NCBI RefSeq assembly: GCF_032854445.1
Contig: NC_088303.1
Span: 7,387,501 to 7,451,500 of the forward strand
Length of the DNA stretch: 64,000 bases
Reading direction: 5' to 3'
Source: Liolophura sinensis
Taxonomy: Eukaryota > Mollusca > Polyplacophora > Chitonida > Chitonidae
Position numbers and translations under genes: made by a program. The notes below the pieces were generated by a model. The model did no database searches and was not told where the DNA came from. It was given only the letters and a program-made list of their open reading frames with translations. Position 1 is the first letter of the stretch. Each line of letters begins with the position of its first letter. Shown in pieces: positions 46,691 to 58,880 of the stretch.

Positions 46691-49600
46691 CATACATTCC
46701 AACCGATGCACCAATTTCCCACCGCATTTTTAATTTATGCTTTAGAGTTGTATATGGTGGCTTTTGTCGGAAGTTTAGTTCACATTAGCATGGGACCGCA
46801 AGTCCCAGACGAGATGAATGAGAACCGAGGTATAAAATGATCGAAAAGCTTTTAAAGTGGAGTATTTTTGTACTTGTATCCAAGGCTGTTGATTGTCTGG
46901 CGAAACAGGTCGAAATCTAACAAGTTTTGTGGAAAATGAATTGTTTATTGCCTACCAGTTCAACAGCTGAGTCTGATTCCTATCTCGTCCAGTTCATGGT
47001 TTATATGTAATAGCGATTATAATTAGTTATAATGTTAAAACTGGCTACATTGTGCATTTTTATAACACTGGGTAATGTAAACAAACAAGCATTTTACTTT
47101 TACACAGAAGTATTGCATGCTGTCAGTTTCCTAACTGCTCTCCTAGGCGTTTCGTTGTCGGTGGATACTGAAGTCAAATGACAGGCCCGGTAATTCCCAT
47201 GATTTGTCTTTGATGACGCTACTGTTGATGGAAAAGGTGCTGGAGACGGAAGCATAAAAGCTGTTTTTAGATCATACGGTCACCTTCTGTTACTGCTTCA
47301 TTTACAAAACCAGTCCACTATATGCACCGTATATAGAATAAAATATTGAATGAAATATTGATAATAATTAATAGGTACGTGTGTTTATCAGGTTTACCAA
47401 AATCATTTATCTCATCTCATCTCATTTGTGAAAAATAATTATGAATGATAAGCCCATCGTCATCTGCATTCCCTGAGGCCAATCCATGGTCAACCTGTTA
47501 TGATCGTTCCCTGTCGATGAAGTAACCTTGAGTGAATATCATCCATCACCATGGATATACGCCCCCACAGCCTGGAGTGGCTGTGTTCCCTCCCTTTACA
47601 CTCTAACTGCATACGTCGTTCAACACGCCAACATCTTTTCGTCGCAATTTCCAGCCTTTATACTAAAGGGTTGCTCACCAGGCAGCTGAATGTTCACATC
47701 CAACATCATTAAACCATACGTGCTAACGTGGGTAGCACACGTAATTGCATGATTCACACGATTTGGTGAATAACTGTGTCTAATTATATTATATGCAGCT
47801 TCAACCCTCCGCTTCACAAATTCCATTCACCCGGAGCCATGGCCTGTCTATTCATCGTCTTGAATATATCACCACGTTGGAAAATGTATAATATGAGCAG
47901 CTGCAATCAAAGAACAACTGAGATACAATAATCTAACATGGTAGATGATTCGGATACCGATCCAATTTATTTTCATCAGACTTTCCTAGATTTTTTCATT
48001 TTTAATGAAAACTGCTAAGTGCTTCTCTTTGCTTGAATACATGCTAATTGCTCACTTCATACACCTTCTCATTTTTATGTTGAACCTTCACTTAGAAATT
48101 AGCATTGCAATCATTGACCCGGGACTTCCAATTTGGTTGACGACTGATATACAGATGTGTGTTTTGACGCATTGCTTTATATGCTGATATTTCTGCTTTT
48201 TATCCATGTATCTGCAAAATTTAGTTCCAAAACGTATCACCTGAACGTGTTACGCATGCAATTGTAGAACAGATATCAGCAGTGACTTGGGGAATGCAAG
48301 AGGCCGGATTTCAACTTTAACATGTCGTCATTTGCCATCTAGCACACTACCATCGATACTATGAATCCTAATACAGAACTGTCCTGACATCTTCCCATAC
48401 ATGTCCGCAACATATATCTTCATCATTTCGCCCTTGTATCATTAGCATTCACTTGTATATGCAAGCTTTTTCTTTCCCGTGAACGTTAAGTAGTGTTCCA
48501 TCGTTAAGGCATCATTCGCTAGACCATATACTAAACATTAATCTGTTAATTTAAGTATCTGAGTGATACTAGACTACATTCTGCCATTGAAACAGATCAT
48601 TCTATTAGACTAACAAGATATGATGTTGAATATGACAAAATATTATGTAATAATAACAGAATACAATCACTAGTATATTTCTTTTAGTATATTTCTTTCA
48701 GCTGCCTGTAAAATCATTCGTACTCGCTACCAAATTGCCTTTCCTTTGCTGGCATGTAACACCACATGGTCTACATATTGTTATGTTGTACGTTTATATT
48801 ATCGCAAGGAAAAGGCAGTCCTAAATCTTTTTCTAATTCACAATGTTAAATTTCATCAGCCTAGTTTCAAAACCAAGAACTGATTGCCTCATAATTATAC
48901 AGAAACAAGTGGGATACTGTGGTATGGGTTTGGAGAGTAATTTGGTTTACAACAGCTACACCAACATGCAGTTAGAACCAGCTCCACACCATAACACAGC
49001 TACACTACTGTCTCAGCGAATGGACTACGTTCTTTTTGATATAACAGAACTGTCTCACATACGACTCTAAAACCATGCTGCTCTGAGATCATATACTACC
49101 AGAGGTAAAGTAAAATTCATTTATGAAGGTTACATTATTCTAAAACTTGCGAACATTGTCAAATATGGCAGTGTCAGAAACTGGGTTTAAATTGAAGTCG
49201 ATAACAGGTTAGGTAGCTGGTGTCATCCTTCATCAAAACATATTGAGCAGAATTTAGGATCACTCAGACAACAGACTTTCTGTTAAAATTGACAGATTAA
49301 TTTTTACGTGTACGATGTTCTTGATTCCTTCATTATACTGTCTCAAGATGTTTTTTTTTCCGTTGGGACAAAACAAACACAAACACAAACGCCTCTAGTG
49401 ATCAATGTCACTAGCTGTGTTAAAGCTTTTTCCAGATCTCTGCACCAAATCTTGCATAGTTCCATGTGCATGTGTGTCTAAATTATACGATGTCACAAAA
49501 CTTGAGTATCTTAAAACAAATTCCCCTATAGAACTAGGGCTTGTAAAGATTCTGCAGTTGTGAATTGAAACAAGAGCTAACAAAGCCCATCTTAATATAT

Positions 49601-50107
49601 AATCATCATTCATGGCTCCACTATGAATTGGTTTTGGAGGAAACAAAACACAACATTGAGAAACATCAGTATATTTTATACCCCTGTAACATTTTTAGTT
49701 ACGGCCAAACTACAGGAAACACTGATGGTCAGTCCAATTACAAACACTCCTTATATTGACATTTATTGCAAGCTGGATGTGTCTTCAGAACTTTGAACTT
49801 TTGATATTTCACATTTAAAGTGGTTCTCCGGGGATTAAGCTGTGTATTTCAAATTCACTAAAACCTACTTATCTATACACATATTTACACTAAAATTCTA
49901 AGTACGATTATGGGGTATTGTCTGACGTATAAAGGCATTTCATGTGCATTTTACACTCAGACATAACTCATCCGAGCTAACTTGCCGGTCTGGTGTAAAT
50001 AGCCAGACATCAAAAGTAGATCTCAGATCAGAGTCTGTAGCTAATCACATGTCAAGCGCTGTATGACACCAATATATTTTTTGATGCGGTATTCCGATTC
50101 TGAACAG
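46691..50107. other. Long noncoding stretch
   Basis: No gene recognised. Only short overlapping frames occur (60-83 codons) and none shows a motif. A segment at 48.29-48.35 kb (GCAAGAGGCCGGATTTCA, CATTTGCCATCTA) belongs to the diffuse repeat also seen at 4.57 and 38.6 kb. Confidence 0.45.
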
Positions 50108-50310
50108 CCGAGCTCACGAGTACATGGCGTAAAACACCAACTAAATGGATATATAAATCCATACAGTAAGAGAAAACAACTTCTAACCTCATAACGTGGA
50201 AAATTTAATTCCTCTGATGGCAATATATTTTGCTCCCAGTTTGTACCAAGTGGGGAATATTAAATTGTCTCAACTGAATCTTTTGCACACCAGTGTTGTG
50301 TGTTTTTTGT
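50108..50310 (+). repeat. Duplicated segment with SINE tail, copy 1
   Basis: A decayed family 1 SINE tail (GGCGTAAAACACCAACTAAA, 50128-50147) followed by a unique segment containing AAAATTTAATTCCTCTGATG. The segment at 50840-51045 has the same order: SINE tail, then a diverged copy with AAAATTTAATTCCTCTGATG again. The pair arose by local duplication after the SINE insertion. Confidence 0.7.
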
Positions 50311-50712
50311 GATACTCAGTTTGGGAAGGTGATTGGGCTTGAAAGGCACCCAACCCATGAGGAGAACAACATAGATCTAATAAAGTGAAAAATTCAATTT
50401 AAGTCGTGGAAAAAAATGTATCTATGTAAACAGCCTTGCCTTAATGCCCAAGACATTCCGTGAGTTGAAGTTCGAGGGTTGGATTTAATCGTACCACCTA
50501 TGTTGGTCGCAACGCTGTACTGCGAGTCCCTCTTTATGGAGCACACACATGAGAACTACTATACAACCTAGTAGAATACTTTCCTCTATCCATACACTTC
50601 TGAACAGGACTTGCATTGTCTTTGTATATTTGGAAAGACAGAGCAGTGAGAAACTATAGACCTACTTGACCTTCGTCGAATGAAGAGACCAAATGTTTAT
50701 GGGAAAGAGGAG

Positions 50713-50895
50713 CCTCTGTGGTGCAGCGCCATGTCCCAGCAGCCTCCCCAGAAGCGGTCGCTGTGCGTTCCATTCTAACTCATGCGGGCTTCCCTCTCCG
50801 GAGTGTGGATGGTTCCGTCTGTCTCTGCCCTGTTTCCTCCCACCATAATGCTGTATGCGGCATAAACACCTATGAATAAATATATACATTAATAC
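50713..50895 (+). mobile_element. Decayed SINE (family 1)
   Basis: Begins with a deleted tRNA-like head (CTCTGTGGTGCAGC), then CATGCGGGCTTCCCTCTCCG, TTTCCTCCCACCATAATGCT and a degenerate tail. A probable 11-bp target duplication GGAAAGAG(G/A)AG lies at 50702-50712 and 50896-50906. Confidence 0.75.
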
Positions 50896-51239
50896 GGAAA
50901 GAGAAGACGACTTCTTGTCTTATAACGTAGAAAATTTAATTCCTCTGATGGAAATAATATTTGTTCTCATTTTATACGAGGTGGAGAATTTAAAATCGCC
51001 TCAATTTTCTTCCTCGCAAGCCAGTGTTGTTTGTGGACCCTATAGTGCTTTCTGTGAGATTCACAATAGTCAGTTCAGCAAGACGATAGAAACTACATAG
51101 TCCATGGGAAGACAGGCATAGGCTAAAGGTAATTTTATACTTTGCATCAGGCCGCCAACACAAGAAACAGAGAATTACTTTATGGATAAACTGGAGAGGG
51201 TGTTGACAAAGAGGAAAGAGGTATGGAGATAGAGAGATT

Positions 51240-53800
51240 GTTCCGTCGGTGACCACTGGATTGTGACGAATGTTGAATCCATGAGTAAGTATTAGGTTAA
51301 ATCCACGTTACACATTTGACAAGATACGAGAAGAAGATATGAATACTCATTCATACAAGAGGCACCCTTCTATCGCCGCCCAAAGTAAACACCCGTGATC
51401 GCAAAATCAATTCTCTCAGGAAGTCGCCTTGGCAATAAGCACACTCTTACGCTGGCTAAAATCAAAGAGTAACGGACGTGTAAGGGAAGCCAATACTCCT
51501 CAAGACATCCAGGAATGATGACACTGGGAGATTTAACAGCGCACCGCGGCTGTGCAGAATCGCTTGTGTACTGTGCATGCTTGAAAGTTGCAATAACGGA
51601 CAGTCAGGCATTTTCCTACATTCCATCGGATTACATTTTTGGATAATGCCAAAAGGTATATTGACTCGCCCGTGTCTTAAGCTAATGTTGAACGTTGTTT
51701 TGGAAATGGATATTGCGATTATCAACTTGGAACGCCTTTTACAGGCTACGTATGGTATATGAATGTCGGACTTGACGCTTATATTTAAGCAGTTTAATAG
51801 CCATTTTGTGTGAAATGGTTTGAGGTTTAAGGTTAATACTCGTTATAACTGACTCTCAGCCTTATATTTTATTTCATCCGAAAATGCAGTAGTCAAACGG
51901 TATATATTAAGAATAATGAGAGCATCCACATACAATTCGGCACAAGTTGTTCTAATAAATCATTAAAAGCTTGGTTTTCAACAGGATGTAGTGTAGTCAC
52001 TGTGTTAAGATGGTTCCTATTACAATTATGTGATATGTGCGACAAAGTTTTGATCGACTATACGAACTTTCATTACCATGAGATAATCCACTGAAAGATT
52101 GAAAGCACGTGCCACAATGATTTTATCATCGTTGTCGTGAATTAATTCATTTTATTAAAGTGCATAAAAATATTATAAATACATGTAGCGACCACAAAAC
52201 TAAAGTGTGGTTTATGAAATGGGTCAATTTTTAGTCCAATGAATTGGAATGAATAAAGTTTTACCTGCAGACTAGGCGCTTTTGGAATAACACTGTGATA
52301 AGAGGAACCATCCATGCAAACTGTTATAGCCCCGGCACATAGGCGCTAGTGGTGCAAATGTCTTCTTTAAGCTAGTTCTCGATCGTCATCTAGTTTCCTG
52401 TCTTCTCAGCTTCAAAGACAATGTAGATAGACACATTGGTGTAATACTACCATTTTTGCCGTTTCTTATAGGGAATGAGTTTGTGTTCTTTCCAAACAAG
52501 TGTGGTTTACGACTGAAGCGCGGCTTAGCATCGATAGGGCAGAGGAAGGGACTGGTGATTTCCTAGAAAGATTTTTTCTCCCGGAATTATCGTCTGTGAA
52601 ATTAAGTTGTTTCCTTTACCGGTATATTTACTGGTTTACGAGCATCGCGAGCGCTTTTTTGCAGCTGGATTGGTCTTTAATGTTGTTTTATGGCTGTGTT
52701 GTGAACACACGGGCCATCTATTGGGTGGTTGCAAACAATTAATCACCAAGCCTCAACGTACAGGTCAATAACCCTGTAGTGAAAGAGATACGTGTAATCC
52801 ATCCAGATGACTTTGCCGAACCAGCTTATAACACATTCCAAGGACAGGCAGGTAATTCTCGAATTCAGTTCATTTACTAAGAACTATTTCAATTTGTTCT
52901 GGAGTCCGGGTTGGGATCTGAACAATTAAAATAAACGTACACTCTCCATGCTAACCTTGTTATTCGTCTTGTAGTTTTTATTTGTTTTGAATACAGACTT
53001 TTAATGACGTCCGATGGAACCTATCAACAGGTCAAAGAACACGAATTAATGGCAGGATGTTTATTTGTATCTGACTGTTTCTGGAATTTTTCACTTGTAA
53101 AACGGCAGTGAGACGAAACCGAAGTACAGGAAGCCACCCACCAACCTTCGCCAGGTATCTAACAACCCATTTGACGGCTAGAACAGCGAGAGTTGGATTC
53201 CACTCTCGCTGTTTTCCAGCCACGCCATCTTGCTGATTGTAACAACAGAACCTGCACCTTTCTGAGCCAGCTCATCCCGTCTACCCGTATCCAAAAATTA
53301 TTCGGTACCATTCATATCTGTAAGAAATCAATAATCAAATAATTATATCAGAGATTACATTTTGTCTTAATGCAACTGTCACGCTACATGTGTACATATA
53401 CTGGTTACCTATTAATTAGGGTCAAGTGGAAACCGTAACGGCATCTTTAAAAGACTTCAAGTCGTAACCATCAACTATTAGGATTACCCTGTGGATATAA
53501 TGCTTAACACAACCTAACAATCTATAGCTCGCTTTCCAGTCATTACAATATATTATAAACGAGAAAATAAGCGACTTATTAGCTAACGTCCATGTTTAAC
53601 AGTGACAGCTAACAGTGAGGTTTCTATAATGGAATATCTAGGACGACAGGGTATGATATAGCAAATGAACTAAACTGAATCTAGGGTCTGGAACATGAGG
53701 TTGAACGTAGCGTGTTGGTCATTGTTGCAAGGCACTCCACGCAGAAATCATATTGGATTCCTTGGTATATGTCATTGTACGATCTAAATTTCCCTACCAT
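51240..53800 (+). repeat. Second duplication cluster, copy D1
   Basis: Three blocks recur in the same order further on: 51.24-51.46 kb (AATCAATTCTCTCAGGAAGT, GCACACTCTTACGCT) matches 55.2-55.43 and 57.2-57.47; 52.34-52.52 kb (GAATGAGTTTGTGTTCTTT, GTGGTTTACGACTG) matches 55.75-56.04 and 63.85-63.98; 53.68-53.77 kb (GTTGAACGTAGCGTGTTGG) matches 56.35-56.45. Divergence is high and no protein is conserved. Confidence 0.55.
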
Positions 53801-54000
53801 TTGAAAATTATGTTTGGCTTGGAGAGTTTGTGCTTTTTAGTTCTTATCTTATTCCAGAAATAAATTCTTCAACCCGTTACCAAGATGGAAAAGTGCTTAT
53901 AAGGCACTGGGTACACCTAAGCAAACTGATTTCGATCACCGGCTAAGCATATATTCTCTATCCCGAGATAAACCTCAAAGAACGTGGTCTTATCTTCTTT

Positions 54001-54349
54001 AATATAAAGCTTGTCTCTTATATTGCTGGACATCTGGACATTTATTATCGTCTGGAAATGTTCTGACTTTAACACATGTTATATAGTACAGTCACGGTTA
54101 ACGTAAAATATGTTAGCGTCAGTTTTGTATGTTCGAAGCCATTCATAATTAATAGGTCGGGAAGGGTACCCAAACTTTGATTATTTCCTTTGACACCTAA
54201 CCATCCAATCCGGGCGAGAGTGTTGATTATAGAAGAAAAAGTATAGCGATGCCAATGCAAACACGCCGGGATTCCTCACATCGGCAACCGCTAGTCTGTT
54301 AAAGGAGAAGAAAAGTTTTAAAAATGACACCATAGGCTGAAAAGAGCAC
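54001..54349 (+). repeat. 349-bp perfect tandem duplication, copy 1
   Basis: Identical by eye to 54350-54698, directly adjacent and in the same orientation. The identical 63-codon minus-strand frames at 54069-54260 and 54418-54609 are a consequence. This is either a very recent duplication or an assembly error at an allelic or read-overlap junction. Confidence 0.95.
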
Positions 54350-54698
54350 AATATAAAGCTTGTCTCTTATATTGCTGGACATCTGGACATTTATTATCGT
54401 CTGGAAATGTTCTGACTTTAACACATGTTATATAGTACAGTCACGGTTAACGTAAAATATGTTAGCGTCAGTTTTGTATGTTCGAAGCCATTCATAATTA
54501 ATAGGTCGGGAAGGGTACCCAAACTTTGATTATTTCCTTTGACACCTAACCATCCAATCCGGGCGAGAGTGTTGATTATAGAAGAAAAAGTATAGCGATG
54601 CCAATGCAAACACGCCGGGATTCCTCACATCGGCAACCGCTAGTCTGTTAAAGGAGAAGAAAAGTTTTAAAAATGACACCATAGGCTGAAAAGAGCAC
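54350..54698 (+). repeat. 349-bp perfect tandem duplication, copy 2
   Basis: Second copy, starting AATATAAAGC at 54350 as copy 1 does at 54001. It ends at GAAAAGAGCAC, beyond which the sequence runs into a T run. On the minus strand it contains a pyrimidine-rich CTTTTCTTCTCCTTTAACAG at the upstream edge of an open stretch (54551-54644), which could be a splice acceptor. Confidence 0.95.
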
Positions 54699-54759
54699 AT
54701 TTTTTTTCTATCTGGTGGTGCCTGCTGCATAATTTCGCGATTTTCCCTCGCCATTCCTT

Positions 54760-55010
54760 AAATCGCTGAGTCCATCGCGTCCTCCATCTTTAACACTCCG
54801 TAATTTATGCTGTGGATGTGTTGGCTCTCAGCCAATGAGAGTCATTAAAACTGCCGCCATGTTCGTGTAAACTCGTAGCTACGTCAAACATTCCGGTTTC
54901 CCGATCGTCAAGCGGAAAACGAACTCTACTGTTCGCTACCTTCTGGGAAGAAGAGTTCTACCGGAGATGTACGAACTGCACTTCGGCGGTTTCCGAATAA
55001 AATTCTCCTC
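54760..55010. promoter_or_regulatory. CpG-rich promoter-like block
   Basis: Unlike its surroundings this block is rich in CpG. It carries a perfect NF-Y type CCAAT box (CAGCCAATGAGA, 54829-54840), a YY1 type motif (minus-strand AACATGGCGGCAG, 54851-54863) and an ETS-like TTCCGG near 54890. On the minus strand two ATGs follow: a 9-codon frame beginning MEDAMD, then a longer frame beginning MARENRE (54530-54754). No protein family is recognised, so whether a gene starts here, and on which strand, is open. Confidence 0.35.
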
Positions 55011-55199
55011 CTAACACATAAGACCCCAGGACTAGTTCTTAGGTAAAATGGAGTCGCCACCAGCGGATGTTGGGGCTTATTTTATTTATAATTTATCAAC
55101 CTGAGGTACATATTAGAATTTTTATTGCATGCACCTGCGAGGAAATGCATACTCTTTTCAATGGTATTTGATTAATATTTAAATTTTCTTCTCCTTTAA

Positions 55200-56470
55200 A
55201 AATGCCACATCCATGAGTCTATCATTGGTAAAGATTAACATTTTATTCATTACATGCAGGAAGTACAAGGAGAAATCCTGAAGAACATATCCATAGATAT
55301 TCAGACACTCTTTCATCGCGGGGCAAAGTCAACACGTGTGGTTGGGAAAAAGCACCAAATCAATTCTATCTAGTGCGCTTGATAACAAAAAGCGCACTCT
55401 CACGCTAGCTGTACCTCAGTATAGCGGAGGTCTGGAGAACGCCAACACTTTTCCAGACGTTAACGATTAATGTTACAAATTTCGGGCAGTACACTAATCA
55501 AGAACTTCTCCCATTGCACCGCTCGGGCATATCATTACATAAATAAATTATTAGCATCCCAATCATGCAAAATGTCAGCTTGACTTCTTCAGACTGATAC
55601 CGCCATTTTGAGTAACACTGCAACAGGAGGAGTTGTCCACGAAGTTTTTTTCAGGGTACTTTAAACAATCCAGCTTCAACCTTATGAACAGCTGAATATA
55701 CCATTCTCCGCACTGACCTGATCTCCTCAAAGTGCCCCTAGTCGGTCGTCATAAATCCAAGGACAATGAAAACAGACGAATTCATGTAATAAAGCCTTAC
55801 TTGTGTTTGTTACGGGGAATTAGTTAATGTTGTTTTCAGTCTCAAGCCCAGCTCATATTGTCTTCCTCACCGGCCGTACATGGGAAGATCGTTAAGCAAC
55901 CTCCCCCCCCCCTCTCCCCCTCCCCACATAAATCTGATAGCTGTTGTTTAAGTGAAATATTCTTGAGTACGGCGTAAAACACCAATAAAATTAACAAATA
56001 AATAAACAGTTTTCAGTCCAGTGTGGTTTGCGACTGCTGGTGGGATTTACAACCAACAGGACAAAAGAGTTAAATCATAATGGTCTTGAGACGGATTTTC
56101 CTGGAGAACTAAGCTGTTACCTCCGTCGTTAAAGTAAATGTTTTACAGGCATTGTGCGTTTCTGGTAAGGAGATGTGGATAATTGTTCTGTCGATCCTAT
56201 TTATTACAACATACGAAAATGTAGACACACCTATCAGCCATTGTTCTTACGTGACGGCTTACCACAAAGCCAGTGTCTTCCTTCCAAGATGACATAGTTA
56301 TAGGGCATCAGGAAATGATCTGGCAAATAGGTCGACCCGAAACTGGGATCCGAAACTTGAGGCAAAGAGTTGAACGTAGTGTGTTGACAAATGTCGTTTG
56401 TCACTTTACGCAGAAGATGTGTTGGATTGTTACACTTAGGTATCTTCTGTTCTGCTTATAAAAAAAGACA
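55200..56470 (+). repeat. Second duplication cluster, copy D2
   Basis: Contains the three blocks of D1 in the same order but more tightly packed: AATCAATTCTATCTAG with GCGCACTCTCACGCTAGCTG near 55.37-55.41 kb, AGTGTGGTTTGCGACTG near 56.02 kb, and GTTGAACGTAGTGTGTTGAC near 56.37 kb. A further partial copy of the first block lies at 56.60-56.65 kb. A family 1 SINE interrupts the middle block. Confidence 0.55.
55842..56008 (+). mobile_element. 5'-truncated SINE (family 1)
   Basis: Starts in the B-box region (TCAAGCCCAGCTCATATTG), continues with CCGGCCGTACATGGGAAG and a C-rich expansion, and ends with TTGAGTACGGCGTAAAACAC and an AAATAAATAAA tail. A 10-bp target duplication GTTTTCAGTC lies at 55832-55841 and 56009-56018. 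It sits inside duplication block D2 but not at the matching place in D1, so it is younger than the duplication. Confidence 0.88.
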
Positions 56471-57179
56471 TCACTTTCACACTAGATGTGAAATAAATTA
56501 CATGTTTCCTCAGTTATTAATAATTCAGGCTTAGTCTTGATTCTCAGATTCCTCAAACGCTTTATGGGTCAAAGTGTTTTGATACATGTGGTGGCAAAAA
56601 GGCTGAGAAGTCAATTCTATCAGGAAGTCCTTTATGCAATGAGCACAACATAAAAGTCCCTATATCATACATTTATTAGGTTGTGCTGGCGTCATTAGCA
56701 CTATTCCCTGGCCTAAGGACAGATTCTACCGAAATGACCTGATCAAACAAGAAAAACAATTGATTTTAATACTAGATAAAATAAACAAAAAAAGTTCTAA
56801 CGCGAAACTCACAAAATATAGACTTCGTCGCTGGTCTGGTTTTAATCACTGAGCTTTTCATTATACTACACATTACTTAACACATAGTTAACATGGTATG
56901 TGAACAGAAAACCCTTCATCGTTAAGCAACGTGTACTCATGGTGAAATCATTCCGGCGTATACTTTTTATTCCGCGTACACTGAATAAGCTTATAAAGAT
57001 AAAAATCAAGCCGAAAATCAACGCTGTTACATCTCCCTGTGTCATAGTTCGTTATGGATGATATAGAATAACTGATCACAGTACTCCGCAATGGAGGTTA
57101 AATAAATTTTATATTCCTCCTGATTATTGAAAATGAAGTGTCGAAACAGCCCCCAGATTTTGACTGTCACCTTGCCCCA
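56471..57179. other. Noncoding
   Basis: Includes the partial D-block at 56.60-56.65 kb. No gene recognised. Confidence 0.4.
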
Positions 57180-57500
57180 ACACCTACACAGTCAATCCAG
57201 GTCAAAAGAAGGAGAAAAGTGTTACAGATGCCGACTAGATGAGTATTGCTCACGTCGGTGACGATTGGTCTGTCAAGAACGTTAAACGCATGAGTAAACC
57301 ATACATTAGTTCCACGTTTTACACACATGGAGGTAGGAAGAGAAATCCTGAACACCTAGCCGTACAACATAGGCCCTTTCACCAGGGGGGAAAGTCAACG
57401 CGTGTGGTCGCAAATGGCCACCAAAATCAATTCGGTCAGAAAGTATATTTGACAAGGAGCACACTCAGACTATTGCTGTATCACAGTATAGAGGGTGTCC
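57180..57500 (+). repeat. Second duplication cluster, copy D3 (first block)
   Basis: Matches 55.2-55.43 kb (AGAAATCCTGAA, AAAGTCAACGCGTGTGGT, TCAATTCGGTCAGAAAGT, CAGTATAGAGG) and 51.24-51.46 kb. The overlapping 113-codon frame at 57239-57580 has no counterpart in the other copies. The next block of this copy seems to lie beyond the LINE, at 63.72-64.0 kb. Confidence 0.5.
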
Positions 57501-58502
57501 GTGGAAGATGTAATAAAACTTTTACCTCAATTGTATCATTCGGCGTTTTTATCAAGCTCTCTGGAAATCCACAAAGGTAAATACGGCTGAATCCATAGGA
57601 CACACGAGGTTAAGGCTCAGACAAGTCTCTGAATAATCGGGCCATAGTGACACAAAGCTACCGTTTGTGCAGTCAAGATCATACTGAAGGCTACTTGTCC
57701 TTCACCAGTATGCTGGGCATAAGTGTAACATTGCACGGTAAAGTATTCCTCACTACCTAGCCAAGGGCTTACCACGGGACACTCCAGTTCCCACAATCCA
57801 AAAAAAATAATAAATAAAAATAAACTGGCCGCCGTCCTATAGGTGAAAACACGACTAATCTAGAGCTCTCCCGTGTGAACCCGGTGAATATAATAGGCTC
57901 GCATCTTCTCGGTTGGGTGAGAGGAAACCGGGGAGGGTCCTTTCTTGCTGTGGGTATGTGACCCGTAATCTCCTCAGTCCTGGTGGCTGAGGGCGTATTG
58001 GTCTTGCGACGTCCAACACTCCAATTTGGCCCTTACTTGGAGAGAGGCAGAGGTTGAATAGGCCAGGCCGATCAATCGGCTTGGTCACGTCTTGCCTCTA
58101 CGTGGTCCCAATTTCATCCATAACAACACTCTTTAGAAAATAAATACTGTTCCTCAAATTTCGTTTGCGCGAGGCGGTGGCTTATGGGTCAATCTGATAT
58201 GTGACCTTATTCACTGGATGGGAGACAGAGGAGCTCATGGTGGGGAATTGGATTTGCTCATTAAAGCCATCTGGTCCAATATACCTCATGTGGAGTCCTT
58301 GGTGTTTTTCGTGTTGGGTATCCCAGGTTTAGGCATCGCACCTGTTGGCACTCGGTAGTGGGTGGGGAACACGTGGGGTTAATTCTTTATCATACATCTA
58401 TTATGTCTTCCATAAACCTTACGTCTAATGTCTCTAATATATCTAATGTATCTATCAGGTTTTCTTCTCAGCCGACTTCGTCAAGCGCTGATAAAAAGAG
58501 GA

Positions 58503-58868
58503 GTGAGTGAGTGAGTGCTTGGGGTTTAACGTCGTACTCAACAATTTTTCAGTCATATGACGACGAAGGAATCATTAGGGTGCATGCACGTGTAATGTGC
58601 CTCCTTGTTGCAGGACGGATTTCCACCGCTCTTTTATTTAGTGCTGCATCACTGAGACGACTTACCGAAGGCAAGTAAGCCGCCCCGCCAGAGCCATTAT
58701 ACTGATACGGGTCAACCAGTCGTTGCACTATCTCCTTCATGCTGAAGGCCAAGCGAGGAAGTTACAACTTCCTCTTTTAAAGTCTTAGGTGTGACTCGAC
58801 CAAGGATTGATCCTGGATCTACCGGTCCCGAAGCGGACGCTCTACCAACTGTGCTATCCGGGCCGGTA
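58503..58868 (-). mobile_element. Full-length SINE (family 2) inside LINE ORF1
   Basis: On the minus strand it starts with the tRNA-like head (GCCCGGATAGCACAGTTGGT...GATCCAGGATCAATCC), continues through the family body, and ends with the tail ATATGACTGAAAAATTGTTG and CACTCACTCACTC. An exact 12-bp target duplication ATAAAAAGAGGA lies at 58491-58502 and 58869-58880. It is the most complete family 2 copy here, and the head is very close to that at 18269. Confidence 0.95.
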
Positions 58869-58880
58869 ATAAAAAGAGGA

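Noticed and set aside
57239-57580. A 113-codon plus-strand protein
   Set aside because: It lies in a duplicated noncoding block and the frame is not kept in the other copies.
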